From UMGS621 sp964468815 (GTDB lineage: Bacteria > Bacillota > Clostridia > Christensenellales > Borkfalkiaceae), in NCBI GenBank assembly GCA_964468815.1, contig CAYXWN010000015.1, positions 1 to 38,174 of the forward strand: a DNA stretch of 38,174 nt. Direction: 5' to 3'. The notes beneath the pieces are model-generated. The model ran no database searches and had not been told where the DNA came from. It saw only the letters and a list, made by a program, of their open reading frames with translations. Position 1 is the first letter of the stretch. Each line of letters starts with the position of its first letter. Shown here one piece after another: positions 25,611-33,142 of the stretch. The translations under genes were made by a program, and so were the position numbers.

Positions 25611-25639
25611 TTTACAAATTCAGTCGTTTTTGATATAAT
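25611..25639 (+). promoter_or_regulatory. Promoter of the first AraC regulator
   Basis: TTTACA (25611-25616), 17-bp spacer, TATAAT (25634-25639) with an extended TG. It gives a leader of about 120 bases, starting with a small hairpin (AAAACCT at 25649-25655 with AGGTTTT at 25664-25670). The rest of the 25344-25765 gap shows no gene. Confidence 0.8.
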
Positions 25640-25765
25640 ACTAACGAGAAAACCTGCTTGCAAAGGTTTTTGTGCCGTATTTAAACAGAAATACATTTAA
25701 AAAGTTTCGACAAAAAAGACGAAACAGTCAGTCAAGAAAAACAGCGTTATTCAAAAGGAGGCAAT

Positions 25766-26647
25766 ATGAATCTCGACGTCGCAAAATTCAATCCCTACGT
25801 CCGATACGTCGGGCGCTTGGAAGGCTCGGAGCATACCACCCACATCGTCCCGTGGCGGATTCTCTACGATTTCGAGATGATCTTCGTCACAAAAGGCGCG
25901 TTAAACGTCATCACCGACTGCTCGGAATACCGCATCGACGAGGGGTGTTTGCATATCATGCCGCCCTTTTTGAAACATACGCGGCAAGTGCCGAAAGGCG
26001 TCGTAACCAATTACTATAACGTGCATTTCGACTTTATGTTTGAAGAAGAGGGTGATTTTTCGGCGATCGAAATTTATAAAAAACCATGCGAGTTGAAATT
26101 GCGCAAAGTCCCCATTCGGCAAGACCTCGTTAACCGCAAGGTCGAAAAGCCTGAAATCTTCTCCATTATCGAAAAATACCGCGTCAGCAATCCAGCGCGT
26201 TTTGTTTCTCTGTTTCAAGAGTTATACGAGAGTTGGCAGCAAGAAACGATTGAAAGCGCAATGCGCACTAAAGCAAACATGATTTTATTGATCGCAGAAT
26301 TTGCGGAAGATCTACGCCGCTCCGAGCACAGTACCACGCACGGGGATTTTGTCGGAAAATTCATGGACTACGTAATGAATCACTATGCAGAAACGCTAGA
26401 TCTAAACGATATCGTCAAGGATTACGGAATCTCCCCCAGCCGATTCCGCACGATTTTTAAAACCAAAACAAATAAAGCGCCACATGAATACGTAATCGAA
26501 TATCGTATCGAGCAAGCCAAAAAACTCTTGCAAACCCAAAAATTCACCGTTTCTGAAATCAGTTACATGGTAGGTTACGACGATATTCATTATTTTTCTC
26601 GTCTTTTTAAACAAAAAACGGGCGTTACACCGTCCGAATACCGATAA
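25766..26647 (+). CDS. AraC-family transcriptional regulator, probable activator of the glycan operon
   Basis: A 293-residue protein. The N-terminal cupin-like sensing half (to about residue 120) includes WRILYDFEMIFVTKGALNVI, CLHIMPPFLKHTRQ and YYNVHFDFMF. The C-terminal double HTH spans about 197-293: YAETLDLNDIVKDYGISPSRF as the first unit, and FTVSEISYMVGYDDIHYFSRLFKQ followed by GVTPSEYR as the second. The ATG has AAAGGAGG five bases upstream. It is divergent from the glycan operon, whose promoter carries two 21-bp spaced half-sites, so I infer it activates that operon in response to an imported sugar. The ligand is not visible. Confidence 0.92.
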   Translation: MNLDVAKFNPYVRYVGRLEGSEHTTHIVPWRILYDFEMIFVTKGALNVITDCSEYRIDEGCLHIMPPFLKHTRQVPKGVVTNYYNVHFDFMFEEEGDFSAIEIYKKPCELKLRKVPIRQDLVNRKVEKPEIFSIIEKYRVSNPARFVSLFQELYESWQQETIESAMRTKANMILLIAEFAEDLRRSEHSTTHGDFVGKFMDYVMNHYAETLDLNDIVKDYGISPSRFRTIFKTKTNKAPHEYVIEYRIEQAKKLLQTQKFTVSEISYMVGYDDIHYFSRLFKQKTGVTPSEYR

Positions 26648-26761
26648 AGACGGCGTATTCCCCGTCCGCACAAACGGTCTACGATTACAGAATGTATTTT
26701 ATAACAAAACGAATATAAGACGATAAAAAATATAAAACACGATAGAAAACTCAAAATATAC

Positions 26762-26807
26762 AGCCGCTCCCGTATCTGCATTTTCGAATGCCGATACGGG
26801 AGCGGCT
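26762..26807. terminator. Strong TTCG-capped hairpin after the AraC gene
   Basis: AGCCGCTCCCGTATC (26762-26776) pairs perfectly with 26793-26807, with an inner GCATT/AATGC helix and a TTCG loop. No U tract follows, so it may act as a transcript-end stabiliser or a terminator with poor tail; it marks the boundary between the regulator and the AT-rich island. Confidence 0.65.
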
Positions 26808-26912
26808 TAATAAAATTCGACTGAAACACAAAGGAATTTTTCATTCAAAAATCAAAGCCACGGTATAACTAGTTGTTTTTACTTTTCGGCATACTCCTAA
26901 TACTACCAGCTA

Positions 26913-27064
26913 GGCACAAGTGCCCCCTTCGAAACGCCTGCCAGCGAGCTTTAATTACTTGCCTCCCTTAAAAGGGGCGTTTGGGGCAAAAATACTCAGT
27001 TGGTCTGTTCCTTTATCCGCTTTTAACTGCTTTTTATGTACTCCTTTAACGACTGAGTATTTTT
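26913..27064 (+). ncRNA. Candidate structured RNA, 5' domain of the island
   Basis: GCCCC (26922-26926) and AAACGCC (26932-26938), separated by CTTCG, pair with the continuous GGCGTTTGGGGC at 26976-26987. CAAGT (26917-26921) can pair with ACTTG inside the resulting loop (26957-26961), a possible pseudoknot. Directly after, a 13-bp perfect inverted repeat joins 26988-27000 with 27052-27064, ending in five T. There is no ORF with a ribosome binding site. I do not recognise an Rfam family; strand is taken from the downstream gene and is uncertain. Confidence 0.45.
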
Positions 27065-27122
27065 ACCTACCGTTGTGACATAATTTTATGGACACACTTT
27101 ATGGGATTACTCTCCGATTGAG

Positions 27123-27419
27123 TTGCCTTTTCGGTGGTCGGAAGCAGCATAAAGAAAATCGCAAGTCAACGGAAAAAACTTTTACGAAAAATTCTAATAT
27201 ATAAAAAAATAGCGTTTAGCGAAATAAAAATCGTTAAACGTTATTTTAATGTAAAACTTTTTTCTCGGTCGTTGACTTCCGTGTAATCGAATTAAATCAA
27301 AAGAAACAAAATCGCACTGCTATTTCAATTATGAGCGATAACTGAGTGCGGTCAAATCAACAGCAAACAATACTAAAATCTTTTCTTTATGCTTTGGGTT
27401 GTCGTTGCCGAAAAGGCAA
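27123..27419 (+). ncRNA. Large nested inverted-repeat structure upstream of a sigma-like gene
   Basis: Four nested helices are visible. TTGCCTTTTCGG (27123-27134) pairs with 27408-27419. GCATAAAGAAAA (27147-27158) pairs with 27381-27392. AAGTCAACG (27163-27171) pairs with 27270-27278, continuing as AAAAAACTTTTAC (27173-27185) with 27251-27263 apart from one C-C mismatch. A terminal hairpin joins 27206-27222 with 27231-27247, using some G-U pairs. A side stem CGCACT/AGTGCG (27313-27318, 27345-27350) branches off. The structure closes 10 bases before GGAGG (27430) of the downstream ORF. It could be a cis-regulatory leader, a free RNA or a miniature element; family unknown. Confidence 0.5.
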
Positions 27420-27446
27420 ATCTACAATCGGAGGTATAAAGAAAAA

Positions 27447-28076
27447 ATGAAAAACGAAAACAAAATTACATTTGCAATTCTTAAAGAGAAAATTTCGCCC
27501 GAAAACGTACTTACTATGTCAGAGCTTATAGCGGTGTCGGAAACTAAATATCTTATCGGGTATATGGGAGCTCGTATGCAAAAACTACATACGGATTTAT
27601 ATATCGATATTATGCATAAAAACGACGTTAACCACACGTTAAGCAATGCTTACGATTTAGTTCAAGAATGCGGATTATTTCTTTGCCAGCATTTTGGCAA
27701 ATACTTGAAAGACGTTATCGGCTACAATAAAAAATGCAAGCCAATCAACATAGAAATGGCTTGCATTAGAAAAATGATGAAGTTGGTCAATCACAAGACG
27801 AGCGACCTTAAATATACCGTTAGCCTTGACTCCTTAATGCCTTATAACGAGCCCTCCTGCGAGCTTAAAGAAGAAGTCGAGCAAGATTACACCGAATGCG
27901 ATAAAATCGTCGAGAGTCTTAATTTAACAGACAATATGCGTGTCGCGTTAGAATGCCTCATTAAAGGTTTGAGCTATCCCGAAATCGGACGAGTGCTTTC
28001 ACGTACTCAATCTACCGTATACGAGTATTTTATCAAAATGCGGAAACGCTATATGGCAATTTATTGGACATTATAA
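27447..28076 (+). CDS. Sigma-70 region-4-like DNA-binding protein of a mobile island
   Basis: A 209-residue protein from the ATG at 27447 (GGAGG 12 bases upstream; the frame extends further up from a TTG that lacks a site). The C-terminal part has a sigma region 4-like HTH: LNLTDNMRVALECLIKGLSYPEIGRVLSRTQSTVYEYFIKMRKR, seen here as TDNMRVALECLIKG and YPEIGRVLSRTQSTVYEY. The middle is helical, with no evident region 2, so it may be a short sigma-like regulator rather than a full sigma factor. Such proteins are common in Clostridia integrative elements. It is AT-rich compared with its neighbours and stands alone in the island. What it transcribes is unknown. Confidence 0.7.
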   Translation: MKNENKITFAILKEKISPENVLTMSELIAVSETKYLIGYMGARMQKLHTDLYIDIMHKNDVNHTLSNAYDLVQECGLFLCQHFGKYLKDVIGYNKKCKPINIEMACIRKMMKLVNHKTSDLKYTVSLDSLMPYNEPSCELKEEVEQDYTECDKIVESLNLTDNMRVALECLIKGLSYPEIGRVLSRTQSTVYEYFIKMRKRYMAIYWTL

Positions 28077-28215
28077 TTCGTAATCATTTAGACCTTCTAT
28101 TTTACAAACAAAAAACTTAAACAAAACTTTAATATGCTTAGTTGAGTGTCACTTGTGGGCAACTTTCAATGTAAACGAAATATTAGTCCCCCCTAATTTT
28201 ACCCCAATATACATA

Positions 28216-28395
28216 TTAGTTCATTTTTAACAACTCAATTTGTAAACGCGCATAAGATAGGCGTTGTTCGTTAATAAACATTCTATGCCATAAACCATAA
28301 GAATTTCTATATCTTTCAAAAAAACGTATTTCTGTTTGTCCTATGGCTTCCGAATTTTTACTGTCATAATGTGTTTCCACACAACCCCTACACAC
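28216..28395 (-). CDS. Possible small protein of the island (59 codons, GTG start)
   Basis: An open minus-strand frame with plausible protein composition: segments NSEAIGQTEIRFFERYRNSYG and INEQRLSYARLQIELLKMN in part, rich in aromatic and charged residues and unlike random AT-rich DNA. Starts available are GTG at 28395 or GTG at 28380; neither has a strong ribosome binding site. It has no family I recognise. It may be a gene remnant. The rest of 28077-28453 shows only AT-rich sequence. Confidence 0.3.
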   Translation of the reverse strand: MCRGCVETHYDSKNSEAIGQTEIRFFERYRNSYGLWHRMFINEQRLSYARLQIELLKMN

Positions 28396-28453
28396 ATATT
28401 ATCGTCGAAAACCAATATACAAGAGTTCCCTGCCTTTATGTGAACAGGAGAAC

Positions 28454-29005
28454 CTAATAATAAGAAGTAACGTCGTAAGTATCGTAGAGAATGTGCTTGG
28501 AATAATCGGTAACGCCCGGATTAAGCACGCTCTTCCCCACCTTTTTCCCATTCACGGATACCTCGTAATATCCGATTCCGGCGATATACATTCTAGCACG
28601 TTTGATTCTACCCGTCAGTTCCTTCACGTTACGCGCGAACAGCGCATACCCGGCATAATTAGACGGATAAGCAAGCCAACGCGCAGTAAAACCGTCCGTC
28701 AGAGCAGTCTCGAACGTCTGCTCTTCACTCTCCAATTGAACCCCGCCCACTTCCGCAAAGAGACGGTAACGATACTCCGTCCGCGCTTGCAGCGGATCTC
28801 CGCAATAGTCGATTCCGCAGGTATCGTTGGAAAACACGTTTCCTGAATCCCATACGACGTGCGCGCCATCGTTCACAATGATACGATAACTTTGCTGTTT
28901 CACCGCGTCCGCATACTTCCAAGAAAAGACGGGGTGCAATCCCACGCCGATCGGGTTAACTTTATAATTACAAGTGATCTCTGTTAAAACCGGCATTCTT
29001 TTCAT
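28454..29005 (-). pseudogene. 5' remnant of a second GH78 alpha-L-rhamnosidase gene
   Basis: The 183 residues match the N-terminal domains of GH78 enzymes: LTEITCNYKVNPIGVGLHPVFSW, an Ig-like domain with YRIIVNDGAHVVWDSGNV and LQARTEYRYRL, and then the start of the Bac_rhamnosid_N domain, RARMYIAGIGYYEVSVNGKKVG and NPGVTDYSKHILYDTYDVT. Intact enzymes continue for about 700 more residues into the barrel; here the frame ends in SYY and a stop at 28454, and no further GH78 sequence appears downstream, where the AT-rich island begins. The promoter and AraC-type operator upstream look intact. I infer insertion plus deletion, or an assembly join. Starts at 29005 or 28996 are both possible. Confidence 0.85.
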
Positions 29006-29029
29006 TTCCTCTTTTTCTATTCCGATTTA

Positions 29030-29088
29030 ATTATACAATGGATTTTGCGCAATTACTTGTTTTTGAACGGCAAATAATTGTGTTTGAA
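29030..29088 (-). promoter_or_regulatory. Promoter with 21-bp-period AraC-type repeats before the GH78 remnant
   Basis: Minus-strand TATAAT at 29030-29035, 17-bp spacer and a weak -35 (AAGTAA, 29053-29058). TTGTTTTTGAA (29057-29067) and TTGTGTTTGAA (29078-29088) are 21 bp apart, and the nearer copy overlaps the -35 by two bases, the same geometry as at 25374-25435 but with a different sequence. A weak -35 fits activator dependence. The divergent AraC gene at 29391 is the likely regulator. Nothing else is evident between 29089 and 29341. Confidence 0.65.
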
Positions 29089-29341
29089 TGATATTTTTAC
29101 GAAAATAGGCTAAAGTTAATTGTCTTTTCAAGACCATCCGCGATTTTTCTGTCCGTCGAAACAAACGTATGACCGATGCCGCAACCGACAGAAAAGCAAA
29201 CGCCGAAAGCGCAAAAAACAAGAATCGTCCGTTCATCTTCGCCCCTTCCAAAAAATTTCTTTGATAAAAAAATGATCGACGAATTTTTCGCAAATACTCG
29301 TTTCTATTTGACAGAGAATTACTTTTTAATGACAATTTCCA

Positions 29342-29370
29342 TTGACAAACGCCCAAATGTTTGTTATATT
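29342..29370 (+). promoter_or_regulatory. Promoter of the second AraC regulator
   Basis: TTGACA (29342-29347), 17-bp spacer, TATATT (29365-29370). The leader would be only about 14 bases, containing the GGGAGG site. Confidence 0.75.
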
Positions 29371-29390
29371 GAAATCGGGAGGATAAAAAA

Positions 29391-30224
29391 ATGGCAATCA
29401 GCATCCGTCAACCGCCCGATCGGCTGCATCCGCTCACTTATTCGGTGACGTTCGAAGTAAACGAAACACATGGGCATACGTTCCGCGAAATTACCTATCT
29501 GTTTTGCGGCGAGGCGCAGAATATCGTCAACGGAACGCCATACAACATCAAGAAATGCTCGGTCATCTTTCTCGGACCTATGCACTATCACCGCTATCAC
29601 ATTCGCAGCGGCGTAAAGTACGAGCATCGCGATATTTACGTGGCGGAAAACGTATTTCAGACCATCTGCGACGCGCTTGGGGAACACGTTTACGAGCGAT
29701 TCTGCAATCCTCAAAAGCCGGCGATTTTCACCCTCGCCGAAGACGGAATGTTGGCATTGGACGCACGACTCAGAAAGTTGCAACTCGCCGATCCCGAAAA
29801 TCTCTCCGAGGAGGAATGCGCCGTTCATCGGGCGATCGTCGCAGAACTTGTGGGGCACTACATCGAGGAGTGCAATCTCGTTCAACAACCGTATCCCCAA
29901 TGGCTTCTCAATTTTCTGGCGGAAATGAATCACACGGAAGTCGTATGCGGCACGTTTGAAAATCTGGTGAGACTTTCCAACTACTCGGCAGAGCATCTCT
30001 CCCGCACGTTTAAAAAATACATGGGAATCACCGTTGCGGATTATTTTTCCGATCTAAAAATGCGCCATGCACTCTCTCTGCTCGTCAATACCAATATGCA
30101 GATCTCCGAGATCTCCTCCGAAATCGGTTACAGCAGTCTGTCGCACTTCATTCATAAATTCGAAAAGCGCTATAAAGTTTCGCCGCGCGTCTACCGCAGT
30201 CGTTACGGAAAAAAGAAGCCGTAA
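29391..30224 (+). CDS. AraC-family transcriptional regulator (RhaS-like)
   Basis: A 277-residue protein. The cupin half contains HGHTFREITYLFCGEAQNIVNG and the metal-site-like HYHRYHIRSG. The C-terminal double HTH is about 175-277: TFENLVRLSNYSAEHLSRTFKKYMG, then MQISEISSEIGYSSLSHFIHKFEKRYKVSPRVYRSRYG, both noted by parts. An N-terminal His-rich cupin with rhamnosidase neighbours resembles rhamnose-responsive AraC proteins. GGGAGG precedes the ATG. It faces the truncated GH78 gene, whose promoter carries matching half-sites, so its original target has lost most of its coding sequence; it may still act elsewhere. Confidence 0.9.
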   Translation: MAISIRQPPDRLHPLTYSVTFEVNETHGHTFREITYLFCGEAQNIVNGTPYNIKKCSVIFLGPMHYHRYHIRSGVKYEHRDIYVAENVFQTICDALGEHVYERFCNPQKPAIFTLAEDGMLALDARLRKLQLADPENLSEEECAVHRAIVAELVGHYIEECNLVQQPYPQWLLNFLAEMNHTEVVCGTFENLVRLSNYSAEHLSRTFKKYMGITVADYFSDLKMRHALSLLVNTNMQISEISSEIGYSSLSHFIHKFEKRYKVSPRVYRSRYGKKKP

Positions 30225-30229
30225 AAAAA

Positions 30230-30276
30230 CACGCTACGACTCGCGCAATGCGAAAATAGCGTGCTATTTGTTTTTA
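30230..30276 (+). terminator. Terminator of the second AraC gene
   Basis: CACGCTA (30230-30236) pairs with TAGCGTG (30257-30263), with an inner CGC/GCG helix, followed by CTATTTGTTTTT. Confidence 0.8.
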
Positions 30277-30295
30277 TAAAAATTCTTAACAGAAC

Positions 30296-30326
30296 AAGGT
30301 CTGCCGAAAAGCAGTCCTTTCTTTTT
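30296..30326. terminator. Terminator hairpin at the end of uvrA (convergent side)
   Basis: AAGGTCTGC and GCAGTCCTT form a nine-base stem with one mismatch and a CGAAAA loop. T-rich tails are present on both strands, so it may stop transcripts from either side. Confidence 0.7.
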
Positions 30327-30327
30327 G

Positions 30328-33141
30328 TCACAATATCTTCTTCAAGAATTGTCCCGTAAAACTCTCTTTTACTTGGGCGACCTCTTCGGGCGTACCGCAC
30401 GCAACCACCGTGCCGCCGCCTGCACCGCCCTCCGGTCCGAGATCGACGATGTAATCGGCGATCTTGATAATATCGAGGTTGTGTTCAATGACGATCACCG
30501 TATTGCCGCCCGTACGCAACCGTTGCAAAATATCCGCTAGTTTTTGCACGTCGTAACTGTGCAAACCCGTCGTCGGCTCGTCTAAAATATAGAGCGTCCG
30601 TCCCGTCGGGCGTTTGGACAGTTCGGTTGCAAGTTTAACGCGTTGTGCCTCTCCCCCGGAAAGAGTGGTAGAGGACTGTCCTAACTTGATATATCCCAAG
30701 CCGACGTCTTTTAACGTTTTGATCTTATTATAAATAGAAGACAGATTCTGAAAGAACTCGCACGCCTCGTCCACGGTCATTTCCAGCACGTCGTTAATGC
30801 TCTTTCCCTTATATTTGACTTGTAAGGTTTCCCGATTGTATCGTTGCCCTTTACAGACCTCGCACGGCACGTAAATATCCGGCAAAAAGTGCATTTCGAT
30901 CCGAATAATACCGTCGCCCGAACAATGCTCGCAACGACCGCCTGCGATATTAAACGAAAAACGTCCCGATTTATAACCGCGTTCCTTTGCGTCCGGCGTG
31001 GAAGCGAACAAATCGCGAATCGCGGTAAAAACACCCGTATACGTGGCAGGATTGCTCCGCGGCGTGCGCCCGATCGGCGATTGGTCGATCGCGATAACCT
31101 TATCGAAATACGAAATCCCATCGATCCGCTTGTAATCGCCGGCACGCACGCGCGCCCGATTCAGTTCCGCCGCCAAAACCGGATAAACAATTTCATTGAC
31201 GAGCGAACTCTTCCCCGAACCCGAAACGCCCGTCACAGCGGTAATCAACCCGACGGGGAACGCGACGTCCACGTTTTTCAAATTATTCTGTTTCGCACCG
31301 ATCACGCGCAGCCAACGGTCGCCGACCGGTTGCCGAACGGACGGAACTTCGATTCTTCTGCGCCCTGCGAGAAAATCTCCCGTAATCGAACGGGGACTGT
31401 TCTCGATATCCGCTACCGATCCGCATGCAACCACTTCACCCCCGTGAATTCCCGCATACGGTCCGATATCCACGATATAATCGGCGGCGCGCATGGTATC
31501 CTCGTCATGCTCGACGACGATCAACGAATTTCCGAGATCGCGCAAATGGCGCAACGTATCCAACAACTTTTCGTTATCCCGTTGATGTAATCCGATAGAC
31601 GGCTCGTCCAAAATATAAAGCACGCCCGTCAAGCCCGATCCGATCTGCGTGGCAAGTCGAATCCGTTGCGCTTCGCCGCCCGAAAGCGTCCCTGCGCTGC
31701 GCGACAAGGTGAGGTAAGACAATCCCACGTTCGTCAAAAAAGAAAGCCGCGCTTTGATTTCTTTCAAAATAGAATCCGCAATCAAACGCTGCGTCGGCGT
31801 CAGTACAAGCGCGTCGATAAACACGCTCAGACGATCGACTGGCATATCGCACAACTCCGCGATATTTTTACCGCCCACCAAAACGGAAAGAGCCTCTTTT
31901 TTGAGCCGTTTTCCCTTACACGTATCGCACGGCGTGGTCGTCATATACTTTTCGATCTCGCTCTTCGTATAATCGGAGGACGTTTCCCGATAACGCCGCG
32001 CGAGATTGGGAATAATCCCCTCCCACGCCGACTCATAACTGCCGGAAAACGAACGCGTGGCGTATTCCAACTTAATCTTTTCCCCGTTATTGCCGTATAA
32101 GAGCATATGATAAATATCTTTTGGAAGATCCTTGACCGGGGTATCCAAACTGAATCCGTAGTGTTTGGACAACGCCGAAAAATACATTTCGGTCATCTTG
32201 CCCGTATCGAGATTCCACCCCGTAATCGTCATCGCGCCCTCGCGCAAGGATTTGTTTTTATCCGAAACGACTAAATTTTCGTCCAATTCCATGCGGAAAC
32301 CCAACCCCGAACAATCCGGGCACGCGCCGAACGGATTGTTAAAGGAAAACAACCGCGGTTCAATCTCTTCGATACTGATATTGCAGATCGGACAAGCGTA
32401 TTTTGTGGAATAAAGTTCCTCTTTGCCCTCGCAAGACACAACGACAAGCCCCTCCGCCAACTTCAAAGCGGTTTCCAAACTGTCCGTCAAACGCTGTTCG
32501 ATCCCCTCTTTGACGACAAGACGGTCGATGACGACCGAAATATTATGCTTGACGTTTTTATCCAACTTAATTTCTTCATCCAACCCGTAGACGATGCCGT
32601 CCGCTTCCACGCGCGCGTAGCCCGATTTGCGATACCCCTCGAATTGCTTGGTGTATTCGCCCTTTCTGCCGCGCACGACGGGAGCGTTCACGTAAATCTT
32701 GCTACCCGTCGGCATCGACATGACGCGATCGGCAATTTGATCCACCGTCTGCCGCTCGATCTTTCTGCCGCACTTCGGACAATGGGGTTCTCCGACGCGC
32801 GCAAACAAAAGACGGAAATAATCGTAAATTTCCGTCACCGTGCCCACCGTGGAACGGGGGTTATTGGACGTCGTTTTTTGATCAATGGAGATCGCAGGCG
32901 AAAGTCCCTCGATGGACTCGACGTCCGGCTTCTCCATTTGTCCCAAAAACATACGCGCGTAACTGGAAAGGCTCTCGACGTACCGCCGTTGCCCTTCCGC
33001 AAATATGGTTTCAAAGGCGAGCGTGGATTTTCCGCTCCCCGAAACGCCCGTAAACACGACCAACTTTTCACGCGGAATCGTCACGTCGATATTTTTCAGA
33101 TTATTTTCCTTAGCACCTTTGATTTGAATAAATTCTTGCAT
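30328..33141 (-). CDS. uvrA: Excinuclease ABC subunit A
   Basis: A 937-residue UvrA, the dimeric ABC-type ATPase that finds DNA lesions and loads UvrB in nucleotide excision repair. Two ATPase modules are visible: Walker A TGVSGSGKST (31-40) with signature LSGGEAQRIRLATQI, and GVSGSGKSSLVNE (about 634) with LSGGEAQRVKLATEL. Zinc-binding Cys pairs occur in CPKCGRK, CPICN/CPDCSG and CEHCSGDG/CEVCKGQ. Length is normal for the family. It starts one base after the uvrB stop and ends the operon. Confidence 0.98.
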   Translation of the reverse strand: MQEFIQIKGAKENNLKNIDVTIPREKLVVFTGVSGSGKSTLAFETIFAEGQRRYVESLSSYARMFLGQMEKPDVESIEGLSPAISIDQKTTSNNPRSTVGTVTEIYDYFRLLFARVGEPHCPKCGRKIERQTVDQIADRVMSMPTGSKIYVNAPVVRGRKGEYTKQFEGYRKSGYARVEADGIVYGLDEEIKLDKNVKHNISVVIDRLVVKEGIEQRLTDSLETALKLAEGLVVVSCEGKEELYSTKYACPICNISIEEIEPRLFSFNNPFGACPDCSGLGFRMELDENLVVSDKNKSLREGAMTITGWNLDTGKMTEMYFSALSKHYGFSLDTPVKDLPKDIYHMLLYGNNGEKIKLEYATRSFSGSYESAWEGIIPNLARRYRETSSDYTKSEIEKYMTTTPCDTCKGKRLKKEALSVLVGGKNIAELCDMPVDRLSVFIDALVLTPTQRLIADSILKEIKARLSFLTNVGLSYLTLSRSAGTLSGGEAQRIRLATQIGSGLTGVLYILDEPSIGLHQRDNEKLLDTLRHLRDLGNSLIVVEHDEDTMRAADYIVDIGPYAGIHGGEVVACGSVADIENSPRSITGDFLAGRRRIEVPSVRQPVGDRWLRVIGAKQNNLKNVDVAFPVGLITAVTGVSGSGKSSLVNEIVYPVLAAELNRARVRAGDYKRIDGISYFDKVIAIDQSPIGRTPRSNPATYTGVFTAIRDLFASTPDAKERGYKSGRFSFNIAGGRCEHCSGDGIIRIEMHFLPDIYVPCEVCKGQRYNRETLQVKYKGKSINDVLEMTVDEACEFFQNLSSIYNKIKTLKDVGLGYIKLGQSSTTLSGGEAQRVKLATELSKRPTGRTLYILDEPTTGLHSYDVQKLADILQRLRTGGNTVIVIEHNLDIIKIADYIVDLGPEGGAGGGTVVACGTPEEVAQVKESFTGQFLKKIL

Positions 33142-33142
33142 A

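Noticed and set aside
25649..25671. Hairpin with T run early in the first AraC leader, as an attenuator
   Set aside because: Seven A/T-rich base pairs make a weak stem with only five T, and there is no competing structure or leader ORF.
26690..28453. Group II intron, insertion sequence or transposon as the nature of the island
   Set aside because: No domain V sequence, reverse transcriptase, transposase or convincing terminal inverted repeats with target duplication are visible; the mobile nature remains inferred.
29364..29996. Minus-strand frame of 210 codons opposite the second AraC gene
   Set aside because: Antisense of a clear AraC regulator; lacks its own ribosome binding site.
30844..31590. 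Plus-strand frame of 248 codons inside uvrA
   Set aside because: Arg/His/Asn-rich antisense of a fully conserved UvrA region; no ribosome binding site or family pattern.
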